A DNA stretch of 7,194 bases from Bacteroidota bacterium (GCA_017860335.1 JAFNAU010000172.1:1-7194), one strand, 5' to 3'. Positions 1 to 6,323 are shown, numbered from the stretch's first letter. The notes: generated by a model not told the origin, from the letters alone. Translations and numbers: made by a program.

Positions 1-1092
1 ATTTGTAAAATAATAGACTGCCTCCACCGGAAGCAACCTCAACACACCGGTAATATCTTTGTCTTTAACCATTCCGATGACAATCCGCATTTTTTCGCAC
101 TGCTGCCGGCTGAGTTGCTGTATGATATATTCAAAACCGCCTTTATTATGTCCGGTATCAAGCACCACCACCGGGTTCTGTTGAACGATCTGCCATCTTC
201 CCTGCAGGTTGGTCAGTCCAACAACCTCCTCCAGCCCGGCGCGGATGTCTTCTTCATATATAGCAAATCCCAGTTTCTGCAATTCCTCTGTGGCGGTGAT
301 AACGGTAGCGACGTTTTTCAGCTGATAAATGCCACCTAGTCCGATGCGAAGGTCATTAAAACCGGGAGCATTGACAATCATGACATTTTGCTCATAATCT
401 ACAAATTTAACCCGATATTTATCTTCGGCAAAAATGAGCGGAGACTGCATAATCGCCGCTTTTTCGATGAATACAGGTTTTGTTTCCGGCAGGTATTCGC
501 CGATGACTACCGGCGTATGTTGTTTTATAATTCCTGCTTTTTCAGCCGCTATCCGAGCCAGGGTATCGCCCAGAAACTCCGTGTGATCAAAACTGATATT
601 GGTAATGACCGAGAGCTCGGGTTTTACGATATTGGTACTGTCGAGCCGGCCGCCCAGCCCCACTTCGGCCACTGCCACATCGACTTTACAGTCAGCAAAA
701 TAACGAAATGCCAGCGCCATGGTTACTTCGAAAAATGAGGGTTGTATTTCGTCAAAAACTTCCTGATTATTCTCGACGAAATCAGCCACAAAATCCGGAT
801 TGATTTTTTGACCGTCCACTCTTATTCTTTCGCCGAAATCTACCAGATGCGGCGAAGTGAACAGACCGGTTTTATAACCTGCAGATTGCAAAATGGCAGA
901 TAAAAAATGCGATACTGACCCTTTGCCATTGGTTCCGGCCACGTGTATAACTTTATATTCATGATGCGGATTACCCAACTGTTCCATCAAACGGATCGAA
1001 TTTTCCAGTCCGGGTTTGTAGGCAGCTGCACCGATATGATGAAAGACCGGTAACCGGTTATACAAATACTCTATTGCTTCCTGATAGGTCAT
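1..1092 (-). CDS. folC: Folylpolyglutamate synthase / dihydrofolate synthase FolC (C-terminus cut by window edge)
   Basis: FolC is a cytoplasmic ATP-dependent ligase that adds glutamate to folates and, in many bacteria, also to dihydropteroate. The 364 visible codons from the ATG at 1092 are open to base 1. Family members are usually about 420-430 residues, so roughly 60 C-terminal residues lie outside the window. Visible motifs are the P-loop GTNGKGS (residues 53-59), EVGLGGRLDSTN (143-154), the NISFDH segment with D169/H170, AEKAGIIK with K185 (the lysine carbamylated in Mur/FolC ligases), GRWQ (298-301) and DTGHN (312-316, the position of the usual D-x-x-H-N at the start of the C-terminal domain). 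The start codon lies 2 bases after the stop of the upstream nitroreductase gene, so the two are probably co-transcribed and perhaps translationally coupled. Whether it has one or both ligase activities cannot be told here. Confidence 0.95.
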   Translation of the reverse strand, partial: MTYQEAIEYLYNRLPVFHHIGAAAYKPGLENSIRLMEQLGNPHHEYKVIHVAGTNGKGSVSHFLSAILQSAGYKTGLFTSPHLVDFGERIRVDGQKINPDFVADFVENNQEVFDEIQPSFFEVTMALAFRYFADCKVDVAVAEVGLGGRLDSTNIVKPELSVITNISFDHTEFLGDTLARIAAEKAGIIKQHTPVVIGEYLPETKPVFIEKAAIMQSPLIFAEDKYRVKFVDYEQNVMIVNAPGFNDLRIGLGGIYQLKNVATVITATEELQKLGFAIYEEDIRAGLEEVVGLTNLQGRWQIVQQNPVVVLDTGHNKGGFEYIIQQLSRQQCEKMRIVIGMVKDKDITGVLRLLPVEAVYYFTN

Positions 1093-1094
1093 TT

Positions 1095-1637
1095 TTAATA
1101 TTTATTTTCGGAAATTATCTGAGATTTATCTTTACGGATTTTCGGACGTGTTTTTTGGGTCGAATAACCCACAACAATGATCAGTACAGGACGTTTGTTT
1201 TTGGGAATTTCCAGTACTTTTCTGAGTTTCTTTTCGTCGAACCATCCCACTATGCAGGAGCCAAGTCCTTCATCGGCAGCAGCCAGACAAAGATGAGCTG
1301 CCAGAATCCCCAGATCGAAGTGCGGGAAATGTTTACTTTTTGCCCAACTGCCTGCTTTGGAGCTTATATTGGACGACTCCTCCACGATTACAATCTGTAC
1401 GGGAGCCAGACGGGTAAAATGATTGGAGCTAACAATAATATCTGAGGTTGTGGCAGCCACTTCATTACGTATTTTTTCATCCCTGACCACAATCATCTTC
1501 CAGGGCTGACCGTTGCAGGCAGATGGAGCAAGCCTTCCGGCTTCCAGAATTCTCTCGAGCTTTTCGGTTTCAATGTCGCGCTGGAGGTAAGCACGATCAC
1601 TCTGACGTTGTTGCACCAATTCAATGAAAGTATTCAT
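1095..1637 (-). CDS. Nitroreductase-family FMN flavoprotein
   Basis: This is a small (180 aa) oxidoreductase of the nitroreductase superfamily. These are dimeric, FMN-binding, NAD(P)H-dependent cytoplasmic enzymes. Visible motifs are RQSDR (11-15) for FMN phosphate contact, APSACNGQPW (37-46), the HFDLGILAAHLCLAAADEG helix (106-124) and GLGSCIVGWF (124-133) lining the flavin site, and a late beta-strand ending VVGYS. The length and motifs fit the short nitroreductase subgroup common in Bacteroidota and Firmicutes. The physiological substrate is unknown; nitroaromatics are only proxies. The ATG at 1637 lies about 75 nt downstream of a predicted promoter start. It is the first gene of a two-gene unit with folC. 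The C-terminal tail (about 164-180) is lysine-rich and not part of the core fold. Confidence 0.92.
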   Translation of the reverse strand: MNTFIELVQQRQSDRAYLQRDIETEKLERILEAGRLAPSACNGQPWKMIVVRDEKIRNEVAATTSDIIVSSNHFTRLAPVQIVIVEESSNISSKAGSWAKSKHFPHFDLGILAAHLCLAAADEGLGSCIVGWFDEKKLRKVLEIPKNKRPVLIIVVGYSTQKTRPKIRKDKSQIISENKY

Positions 1638-1673
1638 TTTGTTAATGTTTTTTGTATTAAAAAAAACAGAAAT

Positions 1674-1707
1674 TTTCGACCCGCACCACTATAATTATAT
1701 ACTTTTG
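1674..1707 (+). promoter_or_regulatory. Predicted Bacteroidota promoter for tilS
   Basis: A perfect TAnnTTTG element (TACTTTTG, 1700-1707) lies 27 bases before the tilS ATG. The -33 element is weaker: TTTC at 1674-1677 or TTCG at 1675-1678, three of four matches, spacing 21-22. Transcription would begin near 1713, giving a leader of about 22 nt. It faces the nitroreductase promoter, with only 10 bases between the two -7 elements. Confidence 0.5.
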
Positions 1708-1717
1708 TAATCAATAA

Positions 1718-1749
1718 CAAAGGTACACAATTGGATGGAAACCCTCAAA
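1718..1749 (-). promoter_or_regulatory. Predicted Bacteroidota promoter for the nitroreductase-folC unit
   Basis: On the minus strand a perfect TAnnTTTG element (TACCTTTG, 1725 down to 1718) is preceded, after exactly 20 bases, by TTTG (1749 down to 1746). This matches the Bacteroidota primary sigma consensus TTTG / TAnnTTTG. The -33 element lies inside the first codons of tilS. The start site would be near 1712, leaving about 75 nt of leader. It is a motif match only, without expression data. Confidence 0.6.
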
Positions 1750-3066
1750 AAAGTTCAGCTATTTATCGAAAACAACCAGCTTCTCACCCCGAAGGGCCGT
1801 GTTATTGTCGGTGTAAGCGGAGGAGTCGATTCTGTGGTTATGCTCAATATGCTGACCGTTTCGGGTTATGACTGTGTGGTGGCACATTGCAATTTTCATC
1901 TTCGAGGAAAAGAGTCGGATCGTGACGAACAGTTCGTGACTGATTTATCCCAAAAATATGGTTTGATCTTTAAAAAGGTGGATTTCGATACGGTCAACTA
2001 CGCCAAACGGCACAAAATCTCCATCGAGATGGCCGCCCGCGATCTTAGGTATGATTGGTTTGCCGGTCTTCTGAAGGAAATGAGAGCCGAAGCAATAGCT
2101 GTAGCCCATCACTCCGACGATTCTATTGAGACCATGCTGATTAACTCGATAAGAGGATCGGGATTGCGGGGATTGTATGGAATAGATGAACGCAACGGAA
2201 ACATTATCCGGCCAATGCTTAGCTGTTCGCGCGAAGAAATTGAAAATTATGCCCGTAAAAACAGCCTCAACTATGTAGTTGACTCTACAAATGCTGCCAG
2301 CGACTATTTGCGTAACAAATTCAGAAATGACATTTTGCCTGCTCTGGCAGCAATAAATCCTTCGGTAAAGGTAACTTTTCTGGAAAACATGAACCGGTTG
2401 CACGGAGCCTGGAAAATCTATGATCAGAAAATACGGGAAATTAAAGAAGAAATCTGCTTCACAAAAGACAATCAGTTGTATATCGACCTGAAAAAGCTGA
2501 AACAACAAGCCGATGTTACAACTGTATTATTTGAACTCCTTCAGCCCTACCACTTCAAAAACAGTATTGTAGAAGACATCGTCGACGGACTGAAAAACAA
2601 CTCAGGAGCAAAATTCTATTCCGATAGTCACTGTGTACTCAAAGACCGTATATATCTGATTGTCAAAGAAAATAAAATAAACAGCGATATCGAATACAGT
2701 ATTGATAAGGAAACCAGAAACATAACTGAACCTGTTTCAATGGAGTTCAGAGAATTTCTGAAAACTGATGATTTTCAGTTCTCGCGCAAGCCTGATACAG
2801 TACATATTGATGCTGATAAATTGAAATATCCGCTTTTACTACGTCCCTGGCGAAAAGGTGACACTTTTTACCCTTTCGGTATGACCAGCAAGAAAAAGGT
2901 GAGCAATTTTTTTATCGATCAGAAAATAAACCGGTTTCATAAGGACGATATCTGGTTACTTATATCGGACGGAGAAATTATCTGGATAGCCGGTTTAAGG
3001 CTTGATAATCGTTTCAGGATTACAGAAGAGACCCGAAATATCGTTGAAATACGCATCAATCAATAA
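1735..3066 (+). CDS. tilS: tRNA(Ile)-lysidine synthetase TilS
   Basis: TilS is an ATP-dependent enzyme that ligates lysine to C34 of the CAU-anticodon isoleucine tRNA, changing its codon specificity from AUG to AUA. It is generally essential. The 443-aa length is typical of the long form. The N-terminal PP-loop ATPase carries SGGVDS (28-33), the AHCNFHLRG segment (50-58) and AHHSDDSIET (124-133). RGSGLRGL (140-147) and the conserved DSTN...YLRNKFRNDILPAL region (183-204) follow. A middle substrate-binding domain leads to the C-terminal TilS domain with RPWRKGD (370-376), the SKKKVSNFFIDQKI segment and IAGLRLDNRFRIT near the end. The ATG at 1735 places the PP-loop at the usual distance from the N-terminus. 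There is no clear Shine-Dalgarno, as is normal in Bacteroidota. rho follows after 181 bp with its own predicted promoter. No convincing terminator is visible after the stop. Confidence 0.97.
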   Translation: METLKKVQLFIENNQLLTPKGRVIVGVSGGVDSVVMLNMLTVSGYDCVVAHCNFHLRGKESDRDEQFVTDLSQKYGLIFKKVDFDTVNYAKRHKISIEMAARDLRYDWFAGLLKEMRAEAIAVAHHSDDSIETMLINSIRGSGLRGLYGIDERNGNIIRPMLSCSREEIENYARKNSLNYVVDSTNAASDYLRNKFRNDILPALAAINPSVKVTFLENMNRLHGAWKIYDQKIREIKEEICFTKDNQLYIDLKKLKQQADVTTVLFELLQPYHFKNSIVEDIVDGLKNNSGAKFYSDSHCVLKDRIYLIVKENKINSDIEYSIDKETRNITEPVSMEFREFLKTDDFQFSRKPDTVHIDADKLKYPLLLRPWRKGDTFYPFGMTSKKKVSNFFIDQKINRFHKDDIWLLISDGEIIWIAGLRLDNRFRITEETRNIVEIRINQ

Positions 3067-3080
3067 TTTTTTCTTACAGA

Positions 3081-3112
3081 TTTGCTGATTACAAAAAAAT
3101 ACAGTAATTTTG
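3081..3112 (+). promoter_or_regulatory. Predicted strong Bacteroidota promoter for rho
   Basis: TTTG (3081-3084), 20 bases, then TAATTTTG (3105-3112) is a full match to the Bacteroidota TTTG / TAnnTTTG consensus with ideal spacing. The start site is expected near 3118, so the rho mRNA would have an unusually long leader of about 130 nt. It lies just 15 bases after the tilS stop, so rho may also receive read-through from tilS. Confidence 0.65.
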
Positions 3113-3128
3113 CATCGTTTTCAAATAA

Positions 3129-3251
3129 ATGTCTATTGTCGTCCGACGAAGTCATAACATCAACAATTTTTTTCACATTATAACAAATCTCGTTTTTCCC
3201 CAAAAACTAGCAGGGAAATCTCCCCAATACGTATTATTTATTCATATATGA
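3129..3251 (+). CDS. Possible 40-codon upstream ORF (leader peptide) of rho
   Basis: This short ORF starts at the first ATG after the predicted rho transcription start, about 11 nt downstream. It stays open through the whole leader and ends in a TGA that overlaps the rho ATG as ATGA. The peptide begins MSIVVRRSHN and ends YVLFIHI; I recognise no domain or signal peptide. The arrangement would suit translational coupling or leader control of rho. It could be chance: the region is only 130 nt long, and the ATGA overlap comes automatically for any ORF in this frame because the second rho codon is ACG. There is no Shine-Dalgarno to support it. Confidence 0.25.
   Translation: MSIVVRRSHNINNFFHIITNLVFPQKLAGKSPQYVLFIHI
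3195..3224 (+). promoter_or_regulatory. Competing small hairpins in the rho leader
   Basis: TTTCCC (3195-3200) can pair with GGGAAA (3213-3218), a 6-bp stem with a 12-nt loop. The same GGGA (3213-3216) can pair instead with TCCC (3221-3224), a 4-bp stem with a 4-nt loop. The two are mutually exclusive and lie 24-50 nt before the rho start codon. Both stems are short, so a regulatory switch is only a possibility. Confidence 0.2.
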
Positions 3252-5137
3252 CGAATTACAATATTCTGCAATTAAACGCGAAAGAACTTTCGGAACTGAA
3301 AGAAATCGCAGTTGAATTAGGACTGAAAGTGTCAAATTCAGCAACAAAAGAAAAACTGGTTTACGAAATTTTGGACCAACAAGCTGTTGCAAATGCACAG
3401 CAAAAAGCAACAGCAACTGATGGACAAGATGCCAACCGGAGAAAAAGAATGAGGATCATTCAGAAAAAGGGAAAAGATGAAAAAATTTTCAGTACACAAC
3501 CTGCCGCAGCAGAAGCAAAACCTCAACCCCCTGCACAGCCGGTGAATAAAACTAAACAAGAAAAGCCTGCCACTCCGTCAACTCCCGAACCAGCTAAAAC
3601 TGAAGAAACCGTTCAAAAACAGGGACAAAAGAAAAAAACTACCACAAAGAGCAAAAAAGCACAAAATACACAGCCCGTTACGACTGATACGCCACCAGCG
3701 CCTGTAAAAGAAAACATTCCTGTACAACCAATTCAAAACGAGCAAAAAGTGAAACCGGTGAAGAAAGTAGTCCTGCTCCCTGAGGTTGTTGATGATGTCA
3801 CAGAACCGGAATTGCAAATGGAACCGGAACAAAAACCGGAACAGGAAGTGAAACCAGTTCAGACGATTGAGACTGCACCAAATGCAGAGATAGCAGATAT
3901 TAAGACAGAACAAATACCCAATCAAAAAGCAGCCAAAGGCGCTCAGCCAAATCAGGCCAGCGGACAACCGAACGGCAACCGCGTAAAATTTAATCCGCGT
4001 CAGGAAAAGGAAAAAAACTACGATTTCGAAGAAGTACTTGAAGGAACCGGAACGCTCGAAATACTTGCAGATGGATATGGTTTTCTCCGTTCATCCGATT
4101 ACAACTACCTTTCATCACCTGATGATATTTATGTTTCACAGTCGCAGATAAAACTTTTCGGACTGAAAACGGGCGATACCGTGAAAGGCTCCATTCGTCC
4201 GCCGAAAGAAGTTGAAAAATATTTTCCACTGGTAAAAGTATCTCAGATCAACGGCCGTTCACCTGAGTATGTTCGCGACAGAGTGCCCTTTGAACACCTT
4301 ACTCCGCTTTTCCCGGACGAAAAATTCAAACTCAACACCGGAAAAAACGACACACTTTCCACCCGCATGGTCGATCTTTTCTGCCCTATCGGAAAAGGTC
4401 AGCGCGGACTGATCGTAGCTCAGCCCAAAACCGGTAAAACCGTTTTATTAAAAGATATAGCCAACGCGATATCGGCCAATCACCCCGAAGTGTACATGAT
4501 CATTCTTCTGATTGACGAACGTCCTGAGGAAGTAACCGACATGGCACGCAGTGTTAATGCAGAGGTAATTTCTTCTACTTTCGACGAACCGGCAGAACGC
4601 CACGTAAAAGTAGCCAGCATGGTGCATGAAAAGGCCAAACGAATGGTAGAATGCGGACAGGATGTAGTCATTCTGCTGGATAGTATCACCCGTCTGGCAC
4701 GAGCCTACAACACAGTTTCACCAGCTTCGGGCAAAGTACTGTCGGGTGGTGTGGATGCCAATGCGCTTCATAAACCAAAACGTTTCTTCGGAGCAGCCCG
4801 CAACATCGAAAACGGCGGAAGCCTCACTATCATAGCCACGGCACTGACCGAAACCGGTTCTAAAATGGATGAAGTAATTTTTGAGGAATTTAAGGGAACC
4901 GGCAATATGGAACTGCAACTCGACCGGAAACTTTCGAATAAACGTATATTCCCGGCTGTGGATATTATGGCTTCGAGTACACGGCGTGAAGATCTCCTGC
5001 TTGATCAGGATACATTGAACCGGATGTGGATTCTTCGTCGCCATGCAAATTTCGGCTTTGAAACGCGGCTTTCCCCAGCCGGAGTAATGGGAAACCTGCT
5101 GAAATTCCAGTCGCCGGGTTTGTCAAAGTACTGGTAG
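3248..5137 (+). CDS. rho: Transcription termination factor Rho, long-insert Bacteroidota type, with replaced C-terminus
   Basis: Rho is a hexameric RNA-dependent ATPase/helicase that ends transcription. The 629-aa product has an N-terminal Rho_N/SAP-like helical domain (about 1-45) and a long P/Q/K/E/T-rich, predicted disordered insert (about 48-255). A cold-shock-like primary RNA-binding domain follows (about 258-345), including DGYGFLRSSDYNYL. The ATPase has Walker A AQPKTGKT (391-398), IDERPEEVTD (422-431, with the catalytic Glu at E424), Walker B VVILLD (473-478), RLARAYN, the Q-loop SGKVLSGGVDANALHKPKR, R-loop FEEFKGTGNMEL and NKRIFPAVD with R566 matching the E. coli arginine finger R366. 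Similarity stops at MWILRRH (593-599). The usual last ~34 residues (a DAMEFL-like helix onward) are absent, replaced by 30 unrelated residues ending in SKYW. No other frame after 5045 restores them. The catalytic core is present, but folding or hexamer function is uncertain. The join may be real or an assembly artefact. Confidence 0.93.
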   Translation: MTNYNILQLNAKELSELKEIAVELGLKVSNSATKEKLVYEILDQQAVANAQQKATATDGQDANRRKRMRIIQKKGKDEKIFSTQPAAAEAKPQPPAQPVNKTKQEKPATPSTPEPAKTEETVQKQGQKKKTTTKSKKAQNTQPVTTDTPPAPVKENIPVQPIQNEQKVKPVKKVVLLPEVVDDVTEPELQMEPEQKPEQEVKPVQTIETAPNAEIADIKTEQIPNQKAAKGAQPNQASGQPNGNRVKFNPRQEKEKNYDFEEVLEGTGTLEILADGYGFLRSSDYNYLSSPDDIYVSQSQIKLFGLKTGDTVKGSIRPPKEVEKYFPLVKVSQINGRSPEYVRDRVPFEHLTPLFPDEKFKLNTGKNDTLSTRMVDLFCPIGKGQRGLIVAQPKTGKTVLLKDIANAISANHPEVYMIILLIDERPEEVTDMARSVNAEVISSTFDEPAERHVKVASMVHEKAKRMVECGQDVVILLDSITRLARAYNTVSPASGKVLSGGVDANALHKPKRFFGAARNIENGGSLTIIATALTETGSKMDEVIFEEFKGTGNMELQLDRKLSNKRIFPAVDIMASSTRREDLLLDQDTLNRMWILRRHANFGFETRLSPAGVMGNLLKFQSPGLSKYW

Positions 5138-5421
5138 GCAAGCCAGTTGGCTGACCACTCGGTCCATGTATGCATATGCGGAGCATATTTTCTTTTTTGA
5201 TTGAGGGCACTTTTGAGGCTGTCAGAGGCTATGCTACGCCAGAAAAACCAGAAACCCCATTTGCGGCACTGAAGAACATGACCAAACTCGTGGCGAAGGA
5301 GTTCCGTGTCATGTTGCATTCCCTTCCCGACAAAAATACCAATTCCCGGTATTGTCATTGCAGCCCCCTTTTTGAAATTGCCAATGTTGAGTTGAAAAAT
5401 TCTTATGCCTTGAAATTTCAT
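5005..5421 (-). CDS. Small HEXXH-motif protein of unknown function, 3' end reading into rho antisense
   Basis: I recognise no characterised family with certainty, though it resembles small uncharacterised Bacteroidota proteins. From the ATG at 5421 the product is 138 aa. It has a basic N-terminal part (RIFQLNIGNF), a GIGIFVGKGM segment (27-35), then LLRHEFGHVLQ (41-51) with HEFGH at 44-48, the zincin-type HEXXH motif. An aromatic WGFWFFW stretch (55-61) and TWTEWSANWLAYQYF (85-99) follow; E88 or a nearby residue could be a third metal ligand. There is no evident signal peptide. The last residues after about 126 (RRRIHIRFNVS) are rho antisense, so the native end is lost or replaced. A TTG at 5478 would add 19 residues but sits only about 9 nt from the predicted transcription start, so the ATG is preferred. 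Metalloprotease activity is inferred from the motif only; catalysis may be absent. Confidence 0.65.
   Translation of the reverse strand: MKFQGIRIFQLNIGNFKKGAAMTIPGIGIFVGKGMQHDTELLRHEFGHVLQCRKWGFWFFWRSIASDSLKSALNQKRKYAPHMHTWTEWSANWLAYQYFDKPGDWNFSRFPITPAGESRVSKPKFAWRRRIHIRFNVS
5042..5056. other. Junction where rho and a convergent gene both lose their native 3' ends
   Basis: Recognisable Rho coding ends at the codon for H599 (5042-5044). From about 5045 rightward the sequence makes sense only as minus-strand coding of the HEXXH protein. Left of it, that minus-strand frame runs through rho antisense to a chance TGA at 5005-5007. Both genes are thus joined tail to tail without their own stop codons. 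A deletion spanning both 3' ends, an inversion endpoint or a chimeric assembly would all look like this. The exact breakpoint cannot be fixed without the parental sequences. Confidence 0.6.
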
Positions 5422-5492
5422 TTTTTGTTTTAGTAATTTTTCCCCAAGTTCTGAGACTTTGGTAAATGCAGGATTCAAAGTAATTATTTTTA

Positions 5493-5522
5493 CAAATATA
5501 AGCCGAAATAATCAATTACAAA
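5493..5522 (-). promoter_or_regulatory. Predicted promoter of the HEXXH-protein gene
   Basis: On the minus strand TTTG (5522 down to 5519), 18 bases, then TATATTTG (5500 down to 5493) matches the Bacteroidota TTTG / TAnnTTTG pattern. Spacing is slightly short but acceptable. The start site would be near 5487, about 65 nt before the ATG at 5421. Its presence supports the minus-strand ORF being a real gene. Confidence 0.55.
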
Positions 5523-5774
5523 ACAACTCACGCCTGTCAATACTTAAGAAATTAGTCAGCAGGAACTTAGAGAATATCAAAATAAATTTTTAATTTTGAA
5601 AAATAAATCAGAACTTCAGAAAGCCAAACTAAAAACTATTAGAATGGCGTTTTATAGTTCTAATTCCGGTGCATTTCCGTGTTTTTTTGTAAAATCCAGG
5701 ATCGGGTATCCATGCGGGAAGCCGGACCGATGACAAAATTCCGCCGTTTCCCTCTCTCCTAAAAATGTATAAAC
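5523..5774. other. Intergenic region without a convincing gene
   Basis: This stretch separates the HEXXH gene's promoter from the end of the exporter operon. It is AT-rich up to about 5660, then more GC-rich. It holds overlapping inverted repeats (AACTAT 5634-5639 with ATAGTT 5654-5659; ATTAGAA 5638-5644 with TTCTAAT 5658-5664). A lone plus-strand TAATTTTG (5591-5598) has no -33 partner. A 29-codon ORF (5644-5733) has no recognisable product. I see no clear intrinsic terminator for the exporter genes, only weak stems near 5701-5731. Confidence 0.5.
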
Positions 5775-6323
5775 TTATCTGTGAAAAAGCGTTTTCTTTA
5801 GTCTTTTCGACAAAATTTTATTTAAATCGGTATTTTTCACCGTATATGTATTTAACAAAAGCATCGGCGCAATAATCCCGAAGGCAAGTCCGAGCGTAAT
5901 AAATCCCGCTTTCAAACCCTTATTCACTGTTTCGGTAATCAGTTCGTTTTTTAATAAGACATCGTTTGAAGATGTCACAATCTGCATCAACCCCATCATA
6001 AACTGATAGCCATATTTCCCGGGAATCATATTTATAACGGCAGGAATAGTAAAAACAATGGGTGGCGTGTGCACCCTGTGAGCAAAATAGACTCCAAGAA
6101 AACCAACTGCGAAAGCGCCAATGGAAGAAGCGACAACGTCATCGCCCTTCATAATGGTATGCAGAAGAAGTAATTTAATGGTAAAACCAATGCCGCCCAG
6201 CAACATTGCAATCCACAAAGCACGACGAGGCGTATTAAAAAGCGTTGCAAAACCGAGCGAAACAAGCATAGAAAGCAATATGCTTTCCCAAAGTCCGGAT
6301 AATATTTCAAAGAGTTGAGCCAT
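5775..6323 (-). CDS. ThrE-family exporter, small subunit (YjjB-like, DUF3815/ThrE_2)
   Basis: This is an inner-membrane protein of 182 aa corresponding to the C-terminal half of one-piece ThrE transporters and to E. coli YjjB. In E. coli the YjjP/YjjB pair has been linked to succinate export, while ThrE of Corynebacterium exports threonine and serine; the substrate here is unknown. About five hydrophobic segments are visible (roughly 10-30, 36-55, 65-82, 86-100, 138-158). The family hallmark PPIVFTIPAVINMIPG lies at 87-102, followed by a loop and a basic C-terminal tail (KRLKKTLFHR). The ATG at 6323 is chosen over an in-frame TTG four codons upstream. It overlaps the end of the YjjP-like gene by 17 bp, which suggests coupled translation and a two-subunit transporter. 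Confidence 0.88.
   Translation of the reverse strand: MAQLFEILSGLWESILLSMLVSLGFATLFNTPRRALWIAMLLGGIGFTIKLLLLHTIMKGDDVVASSIGAFAVGFLGVYFAHRVHTPPIVFTIPAVINMIPGKYGYQFMMGLMQIVTSSNDVLLKNELITETVNKGLKAGFITLGLAFGIIAPMLLLNTYTVKNTDLNKILSKRLKKTLFHR

Noticed and set aside
388..738. Plus-strand ORF of 116 codons in the first kilobase
   Set aside because: It is antisense to FolC, whose motifs are intact across this interval.
1945..2508. Minus-strand ORF of 187 codons inside tilS
   Set aside because: It lies wholly antisense to conserved TilS domains and its product has no recognisable motif; it is a shadow of tilS codon usage.
3578..3967. Minus-strand ORF of 129 codons rich in F, L and R opposite the rho insert
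   Set aside because: The hydrophobic composition is the mirror of the K/E/Q-rich disordered Rho insert; it has no promoter or start context of its own.
5045..5137. Rho C-terminus altered by a simple frameshift
   Set aside because: The other two plus frames after 5045 soon reach stop codons and give no residues resembling the conserved Rho tail.
5170..5433. Plus-strand ORF of 87 codons downstream of rho
   Set aside because: It is antisense to the HEXXH protein gene, which has a motif and a promoter; the plus-strand product shows neither.
5591..5598. Plus-strand TAATTTTG as a promoter
   Set aside because: There is no TTTG-like element at the right distance upstream, and no credible plus-strand gene follows.
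5701..5731. ATCGG...CCGAT stem as a terminator for the exporter operon
   Set aside because: Only 5 bp with a 21-nt loop and no properly placed T-run on the minus strand.
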